A stretch of DNA of 64,000 bases from Symbiodinium natans (Eukaryota; Sar; Dinophyceae; Suessiales; Symbiodiniaceae): contig CAJNDS010002504.1 of the NCBI GenBank assembly GCA_905221605.1, forward strand, positions 188,001-252,000, read 5' to 3'. Made by a program: the position numbers and the translations under genes. Shown here piece by piece: positions 22,433 through 35,890 of this stretch (positions are counted from its first letter, which is position 1; each line of letters begins with the position of its first letter). A model generated the notes under the pieces. That model saw only the letters and a program-made list of their open reading frames with translations. It did no database searches and was not told the DNA's origin.

Positions 22433-25400
22433 TCAGATCACCGCCCCACACGAAAAGCCCTGAAAGCCCCGAAATCGTCTGCAGCGGTCCAGGAGAATAT
22501 GGCCGGGATGCTCGGCGTAGATGTAGTTCTGCAGCAACCTCTTTGTTGGCGTGAACCTTTGCGCAGCTTTGCCGCAGCGGTTGGAGAGTATGGCTGGATG
22601 TATCAGCCCCGAGTTGGGAGATGAAATCTACTCTGAGGCGGCTTTTTCTTGAGGGCTGAGGGCAGATGCACATCTGGGAGCAGGACTTGTCGAAGCCCCA
22701 ATCGACCGGATTTTCGGCCACTGGCTCGTCGTCAGGCATGTGAAGCGTTTCATAATACCTGGCCGCTGTCGCATGGCATGTGAAGTGCCAGGATCGGGGC
22801 GCAAGCAGCGAAACCCAAGAGTCACAGAATGATGCAAAAGGGTTTTGGGGTGTAGGCGGTATCAGGGGCTCCAGTCTTAGGAAAGCCAGAAAAATGTCAG
22901 ACGCCTTGAAGATTCCTGGCAGCACCCAAACTTACATGAGCTTCCACACCCGGGGCACGGCAGCACTAGGCACTCTGGAATCGTCGCCCTCTTGGTCGGG
23001 TTGAAAGTCAGCCTTTTGGGAACCGCATGTTTGAGGCTCCTTGAGAGGTGGTTTAACGTTTAAGAAGTTTAAGGTCTCGTCTTTCGAGAAACTCAGGCCG
23101 GGTTTCCATGAAGCCGAGAAGAAGCAGAATCGACAACAGCACAAGAATAACCTCTGAACTAAATTTCCACCATGTCGGCCTAACTGGCCTAACTGCAAAT
23201 TGCTTTAGACTTTAACGTCTGAAAGCGTGCGGAACTTGGTTTGCGATGGGTCTTCTGGGCCCCGTCCCCTGAGTGTCCGGCATCCGCTCAATTGCAAAGA
23301 TGCCCGCATCTGTCGCCTGGCACAAGCACTGACAAGCACTGACAAGCACTGATAGCGGAGCCGATATTAGGGTTTTGGACATTGGCGAGACGAAAGGGGC
23401 GAACTTCAAGATGCTCTCCTGCAAAGATCGTGGCCGCGAAAGCAGGCTCACTAGAGGTCGCGGCTGCGAAGAATTCTGGCGATGTTCGGGTGATTCTGAG
23501 TGAGCTTATTCAGGAGGAAGAAGGAAACTGACGGATGTTGTCCCTCTCGTTGGCTGGAAGTTCACTGTTCCCAGTGAAGTGCGAAGAGCATCCCCTGTAT
23601 CGCCATCAGAGCAGATCAGGGTCAAGACATGCCAAGACGGTGGAGCCGTCTTTACACTCTTTGCGGGTGCTAGTTGCATCTTCAAGAAAAAGGACCTGAC
23701 AGCCTGGTACATAGGCCATTCTTGCTACAGCCCCCTAAACCCAAGATGCCCAGGACTTGCAGCCGCCCAAGGCGGGGAATCCAGCAGTGAGTGCAATTCA
23801 ACGACAAGTGCATCTCGGATCGATGCTTGCACTTTAGGGCTCGGTTGAGGATCAGGCTATGACCGTAGCCCGAGGCCCCCAAGAAAGCGCCTTGGGATAG
23901 ACCGATTTCCAGCTCTGCTTGGTGCAGGGAGGGACCTGGAAGGCGAGCTCGACTTGGACACCACGGCTTAGCCAAGGATTTGTGCACACTGGTGGGGAAT
24001 GTTGAGTCTCCACGCCTGGCTACAAGCATTAATGGCTTTGTTGGAGCTCAATCAGCTCAGTGAATGTTCCCAGCACCACTAAGTGGCTTCAAGGCTAGGT
24101 AAGATCGCTAGCGATTGCCAGTTCCTTTTAATCCAGAAACCTCTCCTCTTTGGCTTAAGACACCACTCCGCACCTTCTTGATGAAGTTCCTGGCGGGGCT
24201 CCGAGGAGGCAGCCAGACCAGGTCTTCCTGCGGTCTTGTCGGGACGCATGTTTGCCAACCTTCTTCTCAAGAAAGCCGCAGCGACGTCTCTGCGGTTGCC
24301 GCACGGATGTAGCATGCAACACTAAGATGATCCGATGTCATGTCGCAGGACGGACAGCAATGGTGTCCTCCGAGGGTGTGCCCACAACTGCTAAGATCTT
24401 CTTGATTTGGTCGAGGTGGTCCTCCCGAGCAAGGAAGCTTCTAGCGAGATCGTGCTTCGGCGAAGGCAATGAAGCTCCAAGTAACAGCTTCAGAACACCA
24501 ATGATCATGAAGAAGCCTTCAGTCCTTCAAGCAAGCCTCACTCAATCTACAGTCTTTTTGTGAGTCCTCCTAAAACACAGCACGTATGACCTTAATGTGT
24601 TCCTCCAAGACAGCGGTTTCTACAGCCCAACCGCGACTCACTGGCCTTGCCAGTGAAGATAGGCTTGCGGCCGATCAACTCGCAAAGAATGCACCTTGGA
24701 TCCACAAACATTTCTTGCGAACCCACCCCCCGAGACGCGGCCCAACCCGAACCTAAGGGCCTAAGTCCCATTAAATTTAGGCCCTATGGTACACCAAGAC
24801 TTGAAGCTCAAGTCTAAGCAGCATTTGAACAGAGTCCCTACCCCAGGGGGCATACCCGACCGACCACACATCGATGGACTTGGTGTACTCCGATGCCAGC
24901 AACACCACCTGGCGTGCAGCTTGCCTAAGCCAAAGGAGGAGACCTAAGTTGCTGCTACCAACTCGGCTTGAAAAGATTGTCTTCCTGCGCTTCATCCCAC
25001 GTGAAACTGTGACGAATCTGCTCTTTGCTTCCGCTGTGCAACCCGGGGTGCAGCAGAAAACCAACAGAAACTCCCCCTAAAGGCTCCCGTAAAGGAACGA
25101 ATTTAGGACTGTCAGCCAGAAGCCTCCGGAGCTCTGTACCACCTGGTGACCACATAGTCTGTCAGGGTTGGGTCGTCCTGGCCAGGCTCACCCTGGACTT
25201 ATGTTGGGGAATGGGGGTGGTCCTGGGCAATTGCCACATACACAAAGAAAAAGAAGCGTAATGAAGGGGTCTCACAAGTCAGTACAAGCAACCGGAAATG
25301 ATGACGGACAAGCAACGACCCCAGCAGGGTTTCAGGTTTGACTCAAACAGTGTGGCTGCTGAAGCTGTCACCACAACCTAAGGCACACTGCTCTTCCTGA

Positions 25401-28400
25401 AAGCGTGAAAACCAAAAGCCCTCACGCTCTATGCAAAAACCCGGTTCCGTGAAGTTTTTGGCTCCCCTGCGCTGCTTATGGCCAAATCGCGGTGGACAAC
25501 AATCAGGCAATCAATTGGGACCCGAACGCGACAGAACTTTAAAACGGCTTCTTGGCCTCGTCGTTCCCGAGTCCACGAGCCAGACCAAAATCGCAAATTT
25601 TGAGGTCGCAGTTCTTGTTCACCTGGCTTCCACGCAGTGCTTAGGCAGACGCATGCCGCCCCACTTCAGGGGTTCCTGCCCAACTCTGGATACTCGAGCA
25701 TTCGGAGCCCATGCCAGACCGCCACCCCAAGCACGCAAGCTGTACCAGGATGTTGGCAGGCTTGAGATCACGGTGCACCACGTTCGCGCCTCAGAGCATG
25801 TAGGGGTGGCTGTTCGGAAGTTCGCTCGGCTGGTCTTCAAGGGATTGACAAGGTGGCCGATGACAACTTGCAAGGACTCCGCGTTCTCTGAATGTGTCGG
25901 TTTAGGGTCTCAAGAATTAGTATTTAGTGGTTTCGAGGCTTCGGGTCAGGATGACGTTGGGCTAAGACTGGGCCCTGCGCTGTGGAGGTACAACAATCCA
26001 CGAAGGATCTGGTAGGAGAAGTACCTGAAAACGTCCGCAACCGCAATGGCCTAGATGTCCGAACATGTACGCCTTGCTCGAAAGCCAAAACGAGCTCATC
26101 TCGAACACGACTGACACGGGCAGAAGGCTAATCATTCCTTGAACACCTTCCTGGCCCTCTGAGACCAACCATGGCAGCACAAACCTCTGCAGGGGGCACT
26201 GGTGGTGCTCGTCGTTCAAAACCTGCAACCGCAAAGGCAATCGGACGATCTACGCTGCACGTTGGATGCAAAGCATTCTGGGTGCACTCTGCCAATGCGC
26301 TGGGCACCTAAAGCAGACCTTTCGATTGCGCTCGACAAATAAACAACCAAGATCCAGAAACCAACTCTTTCACCTCAGCCCGCCTGCTTTGAGTAAATGA
26401 CCCGATGCAGATCTGTCTCCATCAAGTCCGTTACCTCCAGCGCTTCCGGGTTTAGAAGGTTTCTGGGGCTTCACAACAAATTTTTGTCCTTGAAAGACTC
26501 AGACAGGTCAGACAAGATGTGGGTGTGGGGTGCACGGTTGTCGTCCTGATTGTGCGGCCCAGCTATGATATCATGTGCATGGACACTTTTGGGTCAGAGC
26601 GGAGCGGAGGAGTTGAGCCAAGGCGCAATGTAGATGTCATCGAAGTCAGGATGTTCTGCACAAAAGCAGACTGCACTTGAGAGGGCACCGTACTGTTTAT
26701 TGCTCTTACACAGGCCCGCATAGGCCCGCGTCCCAGCCTCGCCCCTTAAAAACTGCTTCGAAACAGAAGGTCTGTTTGACGGCTGAGGTTAGGGAGGACA
26801 GCCGAACTGAATCGCACTGAGCTCCGTCCTGGCGGGTACATGTCCAGGATGCTGATGATCTGAGGACAGCTGGGGCGCGGCTGGGGCTAAGATTGAAAGG
26901 TGCAGGACCGGCCAAGTTTTCCCAACACCCGAAGCCCCCCCAAGGAAGCCCAAGGATCCTCAAAGCCAAGTCCTCGCAAGAGCCTTCTGAAGTGAGGTCC
27001 CCGCAGCCCCCCACACCACACCCCCCACCCCAAAAAAAAAGCAATAGGAGAGAGTAAGTGAGTCTGAGGGTGCGGCATTGTCATGCCTGAAACTTCGCAG
27101 CAGCTTGACCTGCCAAAATCAAACACTAGGGGGCTTTAGTGACCCTGCCGTGTACTAGATGGAGATCATACGGCATACGAGTAGGGTTTGGTACTCCAGG
27201 TTTGGGGCTGTTGTCCTTGGAACCGGACTCTGCAATGGGCTCAGATGCAGAGCGGGATTCTTCAGCAGGGCCCCGAAGGAAAAGCCATGCGTCACATCGG
27301 GCCGTAAGGTTCAGGACTCCGGGTTCGTGTGGCCTCTCGCAGGATGCGCTTACCATCCACTAGGTCGTGGAAGGCATCCGTGATCTTCTTCACCTCCGGC
27401 AAAGGGTCAGGGTCTTCATGTTGACTTGGCATGTAATCCCCCCCCGGCCAAGAAAGACTCGTGGCCGTAGTATGACCCTCAATCTTCTGCAAAGGACGAG
27501 GTGTAAACCCCCCTCCGCGCACTTCAGCTCTTGAAGCTTAAGCCCAAAATGACAAAGATTAAACCCACCATATCCGCAAAATCCATTTAAACTGAGTACG
27601 CAAAACAGAAGAGCTACGACTGTTAGTTTACAGGATTTGCTTCGGGGCCCCGGCTGCCAGCTTTGTACCGCTTTTCGGATCCTGGCACCCAGCGCCAACA
27701 GCATAAATCTCTTCCCCAGGCCCAAGCTTGCAGGTTAGAAGCACTGCTTTCTTTTTCCTTTTTTTACGTGGCACCCGCACGGGGAACCCAAAAATCCCTT
27801 GAACTACCCCGGAAGGCCCCGCGACAGGATGCCCGGAAACGCCTCAAGTTCCGGCTGGAAGGCTAATGGGTAGTCAGTCATATGTACTGCAACGTTTCTT
27901 TGGTGACATCCGTCGTTCGTCGGACCACAAAAACCACTTCAAGCAGCACATGAAAACCTAGACACACACACACACACACACACACAAGCTGCTCCCGATG
28001 TAGCCGCTCGATTCTGGTCACGACCATATTCCAGGCATTCCCTACCCATGCAAGTGCTCAACATAGTTCGACTTTGTTCAGGAGCTTTCAAAATCACCAA
28101 GTCTCCATGAGCAACTGTACACTGTGGACAACAATAACCAAACAACGGTGAAGGCAAACCACCACGTCAACTCCTTCTAAGCACCCAGCAGACCCACAAT
28201 TGCGGTGGCGATGCGACGAGCTTCCCCATCCATGAAAGCGATGTATGGCCCGCCGCTTTCAAAGCGATTGAGGCAGGCAACCTCAGAGCCTTCAAGGATT
28301 TATCAGCTATCAGTGACTATCAGCGTTACCGTAGCAGCTGTAGCAAGTTCTGCTACAGCTGATTTCCTTCGAGATCGCTGCGGCTTTGACCGAAGCGCGC

Positions 28401-28586
28401 CGCGCCATGCCCACAAGGGAAATCAAAATAAATCAAAGCTTTCCTCCTACTTCCATGTCATCTCAAGGCGCCCTCAGCAGGAACAACTCCGCACACACGC
28501 CCTTTAGCACCACATGGTGTACACACCCTCGGCCCAACTCTAGGGTCCTGGAAGGAGGCGACGGTGCCGTAAGCTCCTGAGCCCAC
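22433..28586 (-). CDS. mitogen-activated protein kinase, about 20 exons, TDY type
   Basis: Ser/Thr kinase of the MAPK (CMGC) family. Supported exons: 27334-27393, 27077-27109, 26829-26859, 26627-26655, 26384-26434, 26200-26222, 25981-26024, 25746-25789, 25557-25622, 25124-25177, 24856-24908, 24646-24694, 24345-24421, 24174-24189, 23392-23418, 23282-23316, 22962-23012, 22687-22758 and 22433-22556 (TGA). They sum to 939 nt in phase. In order they give [82 protein letters not shown], and [15 protein letters not shown] near the C-terminus. Catalytic Asp, DFG and APE motifs are intact, and the phosphorylation lip is TDY. Candidate 5' exons are 27888-27936 (ends RNVA) and 28548-28586 (glycine loop GSGAYGTV). 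The start codon was not found. Donors are mostly GC or GT with a few GA. Least certain are exons 24174-24189 and 23392-23418 and the 22962 donor. Confidence 0.9.
27960..27986. repeat. (CA)n microsatellite
   Basis: Thirteen CA units within the large 5' part of the kinase gene. Confidence 0.9.
28177..28289 (-). CDS. exon-like segment ending in a stop; gene unknown
   Basis: After a CTTGAAG acceptor the frame reads [20 protein letters not shown] and then [17 protein letters not shown] before a TAG at 28177-28179. It looks like a terminal exon. Its position between the glycine-loop exon candidate and the next kinase exon is awkward: either that candidate belongs elsewhere or this is chance. No family recognised. 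Confidence 0.3.
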
Positions 28587-31500
28587 CTTGCAGGGGTGCA
28601 GGGCTTTGGGTTGTGGCTGGGGCATTTCGGGCCAACTGGCAGCAAAGATCCCCCTTTGACTTTGGAGCCGAGATACAGTGTAGATGTTGTTGCATCTAAG
28701 GCGTTGAGTGCTCATGGTGTTGGTGCATACAAGGCAGAGCTGTTGCTTCAACGTTGATAGTGCACATCTGTGGACACTTCGGAGGTCTGGGATCTGCTAT
28801 TGTCAATGTTGTGCAGAGAGAATGCATACCCTGTAGACTCTAGAAGTTTGCATGAATGTAGGTGTCTCTGCTATCTACACAGCATCGCATCTCTGCGGCA
28901 TCTGTAGCACATGCAGATTTCAGAGGTCTCGTGGCTTTCTCTTACAGCACAAAGGAGGCTGCCTACGACAGCAAAGAACAGTGTGAGTCACAACAAAAAA
29001 CAGATTAGACAAGACAGCTGTCAAAAACACTTCGAGCGCAGGTCCCTTGGGCAGCTGGGCAGCTTGGGCAGTTTGGGCGGCTTGCGGGTTCAGGAGTTGA
29101 AGATTTCAGCTGTCCGGCCACCTTCTTGATGAGTTCAAGATGCGCTGGCACCTTAAACTTCACCTGCGAGCAAAGCGATCGTGATGCCTCCTAGGCCAGT
29201 AGTCTACCACTGTATCAACACCACCGTCATCATTGACATCATGCACATCGTGTGTATCCTGCTCCTGCCTGTTGAGTGTCTCAGTCAGCTGCAGGATCTG
29301 TGTAAGCCCGACGCAAATCGCATCCTATCCTAGCCATGACAAACACAACAAATATCAAGCCGGCAGATGGCAAAAGGCAACGCACAAATCGACAACACCA
29401 GAAAGCCTGGTTTGGGATCGCAGAACAGAGGATCAGGAAGCAGAAGACAAGAAGCAAGCCACACCCCGAGAAAGCAATGCCACGCTATTTGGCCGCTGCC
29501 GTCTCCCACCCACACAGTGAAGAAAACTCTGAGCAACAAGTCCTCAGGAGACTCACAGACTGGCAGCTCTCTCAAGGCAACCCTGAGCGCGACCTTGCCA
29601 TCGATGACGACCTCTTTCCAGGCCGTGGCCGGCATCGCCGAACGCCCTGTCCTTTGGAAAACAGAATGAAGAACAGCAGGTGGTTTCGATCGGATTTTGG
29701 GGCCTTTGGGGTACGTCAGCGTAGGGGCATATGCCAGCAATAAGGATCCTGGGACTCATGGTCAGTCTTTGTCACAGCATCTCAGTCCACAGACTCCGTA
29801 TCCCTAAACCCTAAACCCTGAGCCCTAAATGAACGGCCTTTTGCGCTTCCGTGGTCCGACCGCAGCTGGCTACCTGGCAATTCACCCTCATCTTCGCTGC
29901 AGATGCCGAGACATGCTGAGACCCCCCCCCTGCTTGGGCGTAAGCCTCTCTAAGCGCTTCGGACATCTTGCCCTTAAACCTCCCCGAAATTTTCCCAAAA
30001 CCTCTTAAACACCTCTCAAACCTTGCAACCCGAAACTTCCTACACCTCAAGCTCATAAACCCTGAGGTCTAGATGTGCCAGTATGCAAAACTGTGCACAA
30101 GCAACAATGCAACAAAGCGGCCGGCCTCCCGTAAAAGTGGACCGCTCCACTGTGTATGGCTATTGCTGGTGGTAATGTTTGAGCAAAAAGTCGGTGGCGG
30201 CCGAGCTCAGGCTTGGCGACTTAAGGACTCTTAAGGCCTCCAACTCGAAAATGAGAGCAGCCAGAAGGGGGGGGGGGGCAAAAGAAAGAGACCTGCTCTC
30301 AACCCAATCCATGGCTAAAGTCTCACGGCGACCCCATCTGTCTCCACGCGCAAACATCCCCAAGACCCAAACATCCACCTCTCACGCACCCTTTTTGCTC
30401 AGAACTCCTCCAGGCGCTCCTCTGCATCGCTGAGGAGTCCAGACCCCTCCGCGCCCAGCTCCTCCGAGGGCCTCTTGGTATGCGGAAGGGGTGCGGAGTT
30501 GGGGTTTTGAGGTTTGGGAATGTTTTTGGGGCGTTGGTCCAGGCCTCTGCTACCCTCAGAAAGGGTGTTGAAGAATCAACGAACTCCCAATCTCTACCAA
30601 CATACCCCGAGAATTCTACAGCCTTTGAGAAAAGCACCGCCCAGTCAGCCCTAAGCCCAAGAACTCCTCTCCAGCCTCACGCCCCCTTAACCCTTAAGGG
30701 CCCTCAACCCTAAACCCTCAACCCTAAACCCTAAGCCCCCGCATCCTGAACCCTCGGGCCCAGGCGGCGCGGTCTCCGGCAGCTCCGCCGTGGCCAGCGC
30801 TTTGAGGCGCTGAGAGGCCTCCTCGTTTCGGGCTGAGGGGACACTGGAGGGGCCCTGAGGGATTGTGAAAGTTCGGGGCACCTAAGACGTGAAAAAAGGG
30901 GGGGAATGACTGCTATGAGTTAAGGGCAAGTCGCCAAACTTGAGGCCGAAGCGGCGTGGGGTGCTATGGAGCTCCAATGTCGGTCTTAAAAATATACTTT
31001 ACCCATATTTGTCAACTATATTTATGTATGTATACTTCATGGCTCATCCTTTATTTTGTTGAATCACATAATAAGAATGGATTGGTTTCTCACCACAAAA
31101 AGTACTTGAATCATAAGTTGATGACCTTGGTATGTATTTCTATATATATTTTTTTTGTATTACATGACCTCGTGACTATAAACTATAGTAGAAGCCATGG
31201 CCATGAGCTTGGATTCTTAGATGCTTGTGCGTATTGAGGTCTAGCGTTTACGACTCCATGGTTTACGCAGGTTGACCGACCCTGCTTATCCTGCTTGTCA
31301 CCACCGAACGCGCAAACCAACACGTATGCGGCAGTCAGGGATGGGGTCCTGGACCCAAGCTTCTGAGTCGCCAAGTAAGCGGGCATTCACCTGCGGTGTC
31401 AGCAAGGAGAGACACGAAGGACCACCGAAGTGCTGAAACATCACTATGCGGCGCCAGAGCTTCAGGCACTACACACCAAATCAAAAGCCTTGATTCCCAG

Positions 31501-31600
31501 CATGCCCCGGACCCTCAGAACCTCTCTCTCGAAACCTAGAGCCTCGCACTGGCACAAAGCTGTTGAGCCCAAATCCGCCCGCGCGCCCGAACAGGAACGG
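28587..31600. other. mostly non-coding; scattered exon-like segments
   Basis: One good exon candidate lies at 30752-30854 on the - strand (EEASQRLKALATAELPE, AG acceptor, GT donor). Weaker coding-like sequence occurs around 29500-29660 (-), with a GTGAGT donor near 29555. CCCTAAA-type tracts lie at 29800-29830 and 30695-30740. Nothing here identifies a product. Confidence 0.35.
30985..31240. other. AT-rich island
   Basis: About 250 bp far richer in A and T than its surroundings, with TATATATATTTTTTTT near 31141. The + strand frame 30956-31237 is hydrophobic but has no recognisable family. See also 43560-44560. Confidence 0.6.
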
Positions 31601-31974
31601 CGTCATTCTTCCTTCCCGCCGGGAAGAAGGCCAAGAAAGGATACCCCGTCATCTGCTTGAGGACGGGATGGTCCACCTGAGTAAAACAGCATGATCAAGT
31701 TTGGGAGCGCCTGGTGCTGAAATGTTGGGAAGCTCCATTCGCAGCAACCTGCCTCTGCTTCAGTCTTTCACTACAATCTTGCGAAGACACCCGCCAAATG
31801 CAGCGCACACACACACACACTCTCTTTCTTCTTTCTTTCTTTCTTTGGGGCATGAGGGGCAAGCCCCCCGCGCTGTTCGCGCGCCCCCACTTTGGGGTAG
31901 TCGGTGGAACGATGGAACTCGGGGGGCTGATATCGATACCCACCCCCTCCCCCCGTCCCCCTGTTGCTATCGCA

Positions 31975-32011
<37 letters not shown>

Positions 32012-33012
32012 GTCCAAAGCGGCATCATTCTGCGTGTCGTCGATCTTCATAACCGACAGCTGCTTCGCGTGGCGGAAATGCCGCGCCAGCTCATCCACTC
32101 GTGGAGACATGCGCTTGGAGAAGCCTTGGTCCAGGGATTTAGATAAGCTTTCCAAAACCCCCTGGATACCACAAGGACTGTGGGGCTCTGTGCAGTCGTG
32201 TGTCAGTGTATCGAGTGTGGCGGAGCGTCGGGCTTGTAGGGTTGAAGGCGGCTCAGGGTATTCCAGGGCTCAAGATGTTTTATGGGATCTCGGAGGCTTC
32301 GAGGTTCGGGCTTCAAAAAACGACTTTTTGGGGTTGGGGTGTGGGCTGGTTTTTCAAAACAAGAATGTTGGATGTGCTCTCAGCTTAGCTGGGTGGCCGC
32401 ACCAGGGCGCGAAGAACATGACAAGGACATCCTTGCCATCATCCAGGGCCAGCCTGCAGCTGTGCAGCAGCCAAGCTTCATAGCAAAAAAAGACAGTACA
32501 ACCCCAAAAGTGCCGGAACACAAACAAGCCATCAATCTCATGAGGCCGCACAGCGCCAACAGCTCGCCGAACCCCAAACTGTTCAGGCAGGAGTGATGTC
32601 ATAAACACATAGACACAACACGGAGACACATATGTGTATACACTACACACCCTGCCGCCACCTCCTGCGCTGCCGATGTGTTCAGGACATGTTCATGTCA
32701 GGGCGACTATTTACATGCATATACATAGTTATACATACGTCTACCATACATACTAGCACACCTCAACTGCACCCACTCCAAACCGACACTCCCCAATCCC
32801 ATTCAGAACTACTTTCCGTGCGCGTGCCGGTTTGATGCTGAACTCAAGTCGTACACCTGCCCACCGAAACGGGGCAGCTGCCCTAAAAAGGATCCAATAC
32901 CACCCGGACATCCGCAAACCCCACGTGCACTGCTCCGGCCGCCGTTTTTGGGTCCGAGAAACTCACCGAACTGCGAGGCGACAATCTCCAGAGCGCCCGC
33001 CTGCGCATCGTG
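31590..33012 (-). CDS. thioredoxin / protein disulfide isomerase-like protein, partial
   Basis: Three exons rebuild a thioredoxin fold. Exon 32390-32453 reads LDDGKDVLVMFFAPWCGHP, exon 32012-32113 reads RMSPRVDELARHF and then LSVMKIDDTQND, and exon from 31652 downward reads MTGYPFLAFFPAGRKND. They join in phase through GC donors (introns of 276 and 359 nt) and match the order of a PDI a-type domain: beta-3, WCGH, helix 2, MKID, GYPxLxFFPxG. In PDI the motif is WCGHC; here Pro follows His unless the junction is misplaced, so the second catalytic Cys may be lost. The end of the third exon is unclear, near 31600. An upstream exon at 32967-33012 (GALEIVASQF, GTGAGT donor) may belong to the same gene. 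Thioredoxin-fold proteins of this type normally work in the ER on disulfides. Confidence 0.62.
31979..32009. repeat. (CT)n microsatellite
   Basis: About 15 CT units just inside the intron following a PDI-like exon; on the - strand this is a GA run close to the splice donor. Confidence 0.9.
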
Positions 33013-34020
33013 CTGCCGCGGGTCCTCTGGCCATTGGGGGGATGTTGGGGGGGGGGGGGGGGTTGGGGTCTGAAAACGTCTGGAATCTGGCGTTCGCTTG
33101 AGCTCCTAGGGCTTCCAAGCTGCACACGGCCTAATCTTAACAAAACAGGATTTGAGGGCTCTTAAATGTTGCATGTTTGTGGGGATGGCTCAAACTCATC
33201 TTTTGAAGCTCTGAACACCCAGGGGCTTTGGGGATTGCCGGCCTTAGGCCAGGGATACGCAGGGCTTCTCCGAGCTGGGAAAACCTTTTTTTCTTGACCT
33301 CCTCCTAAACCCCAGGCACACCCGGGATCACCAGGGTCCGCAACCACAGGCGCCGAACGCTGCCAAGGGAGCACCTCGCCTCAGAGCAGGCTGGTCTCCT
33401 CGATTCTGGTGACTTTTTCAGGGGCTGCCAACCTAATGTACATGGCCTTCATGAAGCCCTCGTAGTAGTAATGTCTCGAGAATCGAGCGCTCTCTTTTGC
33501 TGCTCATGCTCAAGCCAACTTGGTCGTATTTGCGAGACACATCTTTCGGCCCGAAGGCTAGCGACGCAAAACAAAAAGGAATCGCCTTCCGGGATCCAAA
33601 CAAAATACGACAACAGGAGCCCAATCTTTTCAAAACTCCAAATCCGCAACCGATCCAGCGTTTAAAGGAATATCGCCTTTCAGCCCTCAACTTAAGGTAT
33701 CTTGTGAATCTAGTGCTCATCCTCAGCCCAAGGGCCTCCCTCAACCCCTTTGTATCGAACCATCCTGTATGCGCACATCCCCAAAACATCCCCAAAGCAT
33801 CCCCAAAACATCCCCCCAAACCCTCGGTTCCTTCCGAGCCGCCCCTCAGGAAGCATCGGGCGAAGGTGAGGAGCGGCCCAGAGTCCAGCGGAGCGGTGGC
33901 AGCTGCAAGGGGAGCGCTGGTAGGGCTGACACAGCTGACAAGGCTCCGGGTTCATAAGGCCCACAGGGTGTCGAGGGCTTGTGAGGTTTAAAGGGGTCTG
34001 TAAGGTGGCTGGCCTGGCTA
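33013..34020. other. unassigned; possible exon on the - strand
   Basis: A - strand frame near 33440-33570 reads FGPKDVSRKYDQVGLSMSS and is exon-like, with a GT donor after the Gln. Its gene is unknown; it could be a 5' part of the PDI-like gene. The remainder shows no coding signal. Confidence 0.3.
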
Positions 34021-34660
<640 letters not shown>

Positions 34661-35836
34661 TGTTGGCAGCAGTTTTACCAGTAGTACGGGCACTCGTGCT
34701 ACTGCAATTACTACTACCGCTACTACCGCGCACATTTGGACAGACCGCGAGGCGCACCTCGTGAGTGAAGGAACAACTGGTACGGACGCTCGCCGAGCCC
34801 ATGTGTCCAGTTCACGACCACCGCCTGAGCTCCAGCGGTAGCAGACTTGGAGAAGAAACGAAGCTCACCACAAGCATCAACAACTGTGATCACATGTCTC
34901 AAAAATCAGCCAAAACATCGTGTTTCTGCAAACCTTGCGTTGGGAGGCGATGCCAGAAGGACCAGGCTTAGGATTCAAGGGTATGTTGGGCCGCCAAGGA
35001 AATCTCAACAGCTCCACTGGGAGATCCCTGAGAAGCACATCGTTCTGTCGTTCTGTGGGGGCTACAGGGTGCTGCATGGGCGTCCGATACTGGGGCCAAC
35101 ACCATGGGCAGGTCGCTGACTTTCCTGGTCGCGGGGTGAAGTTTGAGGGTACAGCATTGGAGGCCTCGCTCTCTGGGTACTTGACCAGTCCCAGCCCTTG
35201 CAGATCCTTTGCAGATCCTTGCAGATCTAAGCGTCACCTTGAAGAACTTGAGGGCGCTGTGCATGTCAGCGCCCAGGACGACCTGGGCTCGGGAATGTTC
35301 CCAACCGGGCTTCGAGACCAAGCGGGAATTGCGCAAAGGGGTCCCCAAAAATCAACATCTCTGTTTGGCAGGCTTTGCCGAGAGGCGACCGCCAGACGCT
35401 CTCCTCGCAATGCGTCGGCCACCTCCGGTGCTGTTGGAGAGCAATTTGGGCTTCAGAGGCCCGAATGTCCCATTAGGGTTGTCTAGGAGGCGCCGGGGGC
35501 TGCTGTCAAGGGGACTGAAAGTCCAGGATTCTTGGGGACTGCCTCCAATGTACGAATACGATACAATTCAAAATACTCACGATCTTGTTGATGGCATTGC
35601 TTGGTCGGCGGCCTCTTCTGCAAAGGTTCCAACATAGTTCAGATCGCATGCGGTGTGGGCGGGGGGGGGGCGGGCCACGAGTACATCTCATTAGTTTGAC
35701 CAGCTCGCGAGGTCGAGGTTTCGTGGAGGGACAAGAGGGAGCATCCAGAGAGGCACAGAAGGGGTCCTTTCGACGCGTGCAGGACTTGTAGACTTACGAG
35801 GTCAGTGTGGACTTTGTCGGTCTGCAAAGATGTGGG

Positions 35837-35890
<54 letters not shown>

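Noticed and set aside
23455-23520. Kinase N-lobe-like phrase NHPNIARIL on the - strand
   Set aside because: It lies between kinase exons of the C-lobe, where an N-lobe segment is out of order; taken as chance.
26060-26110. VVFEM phrase resembling the kinase hinge
   Set aside because: The true hinge exon ([13 protein letters not shown]) is at 26384-26434, and there is no space for this one in the spliced order.
30956-31237. Hydrophobic 93-codon frame in the AT-rich island
   Set aside because: Hydrophobicity follows from AT-rich codons; no membrane protein family recognised.
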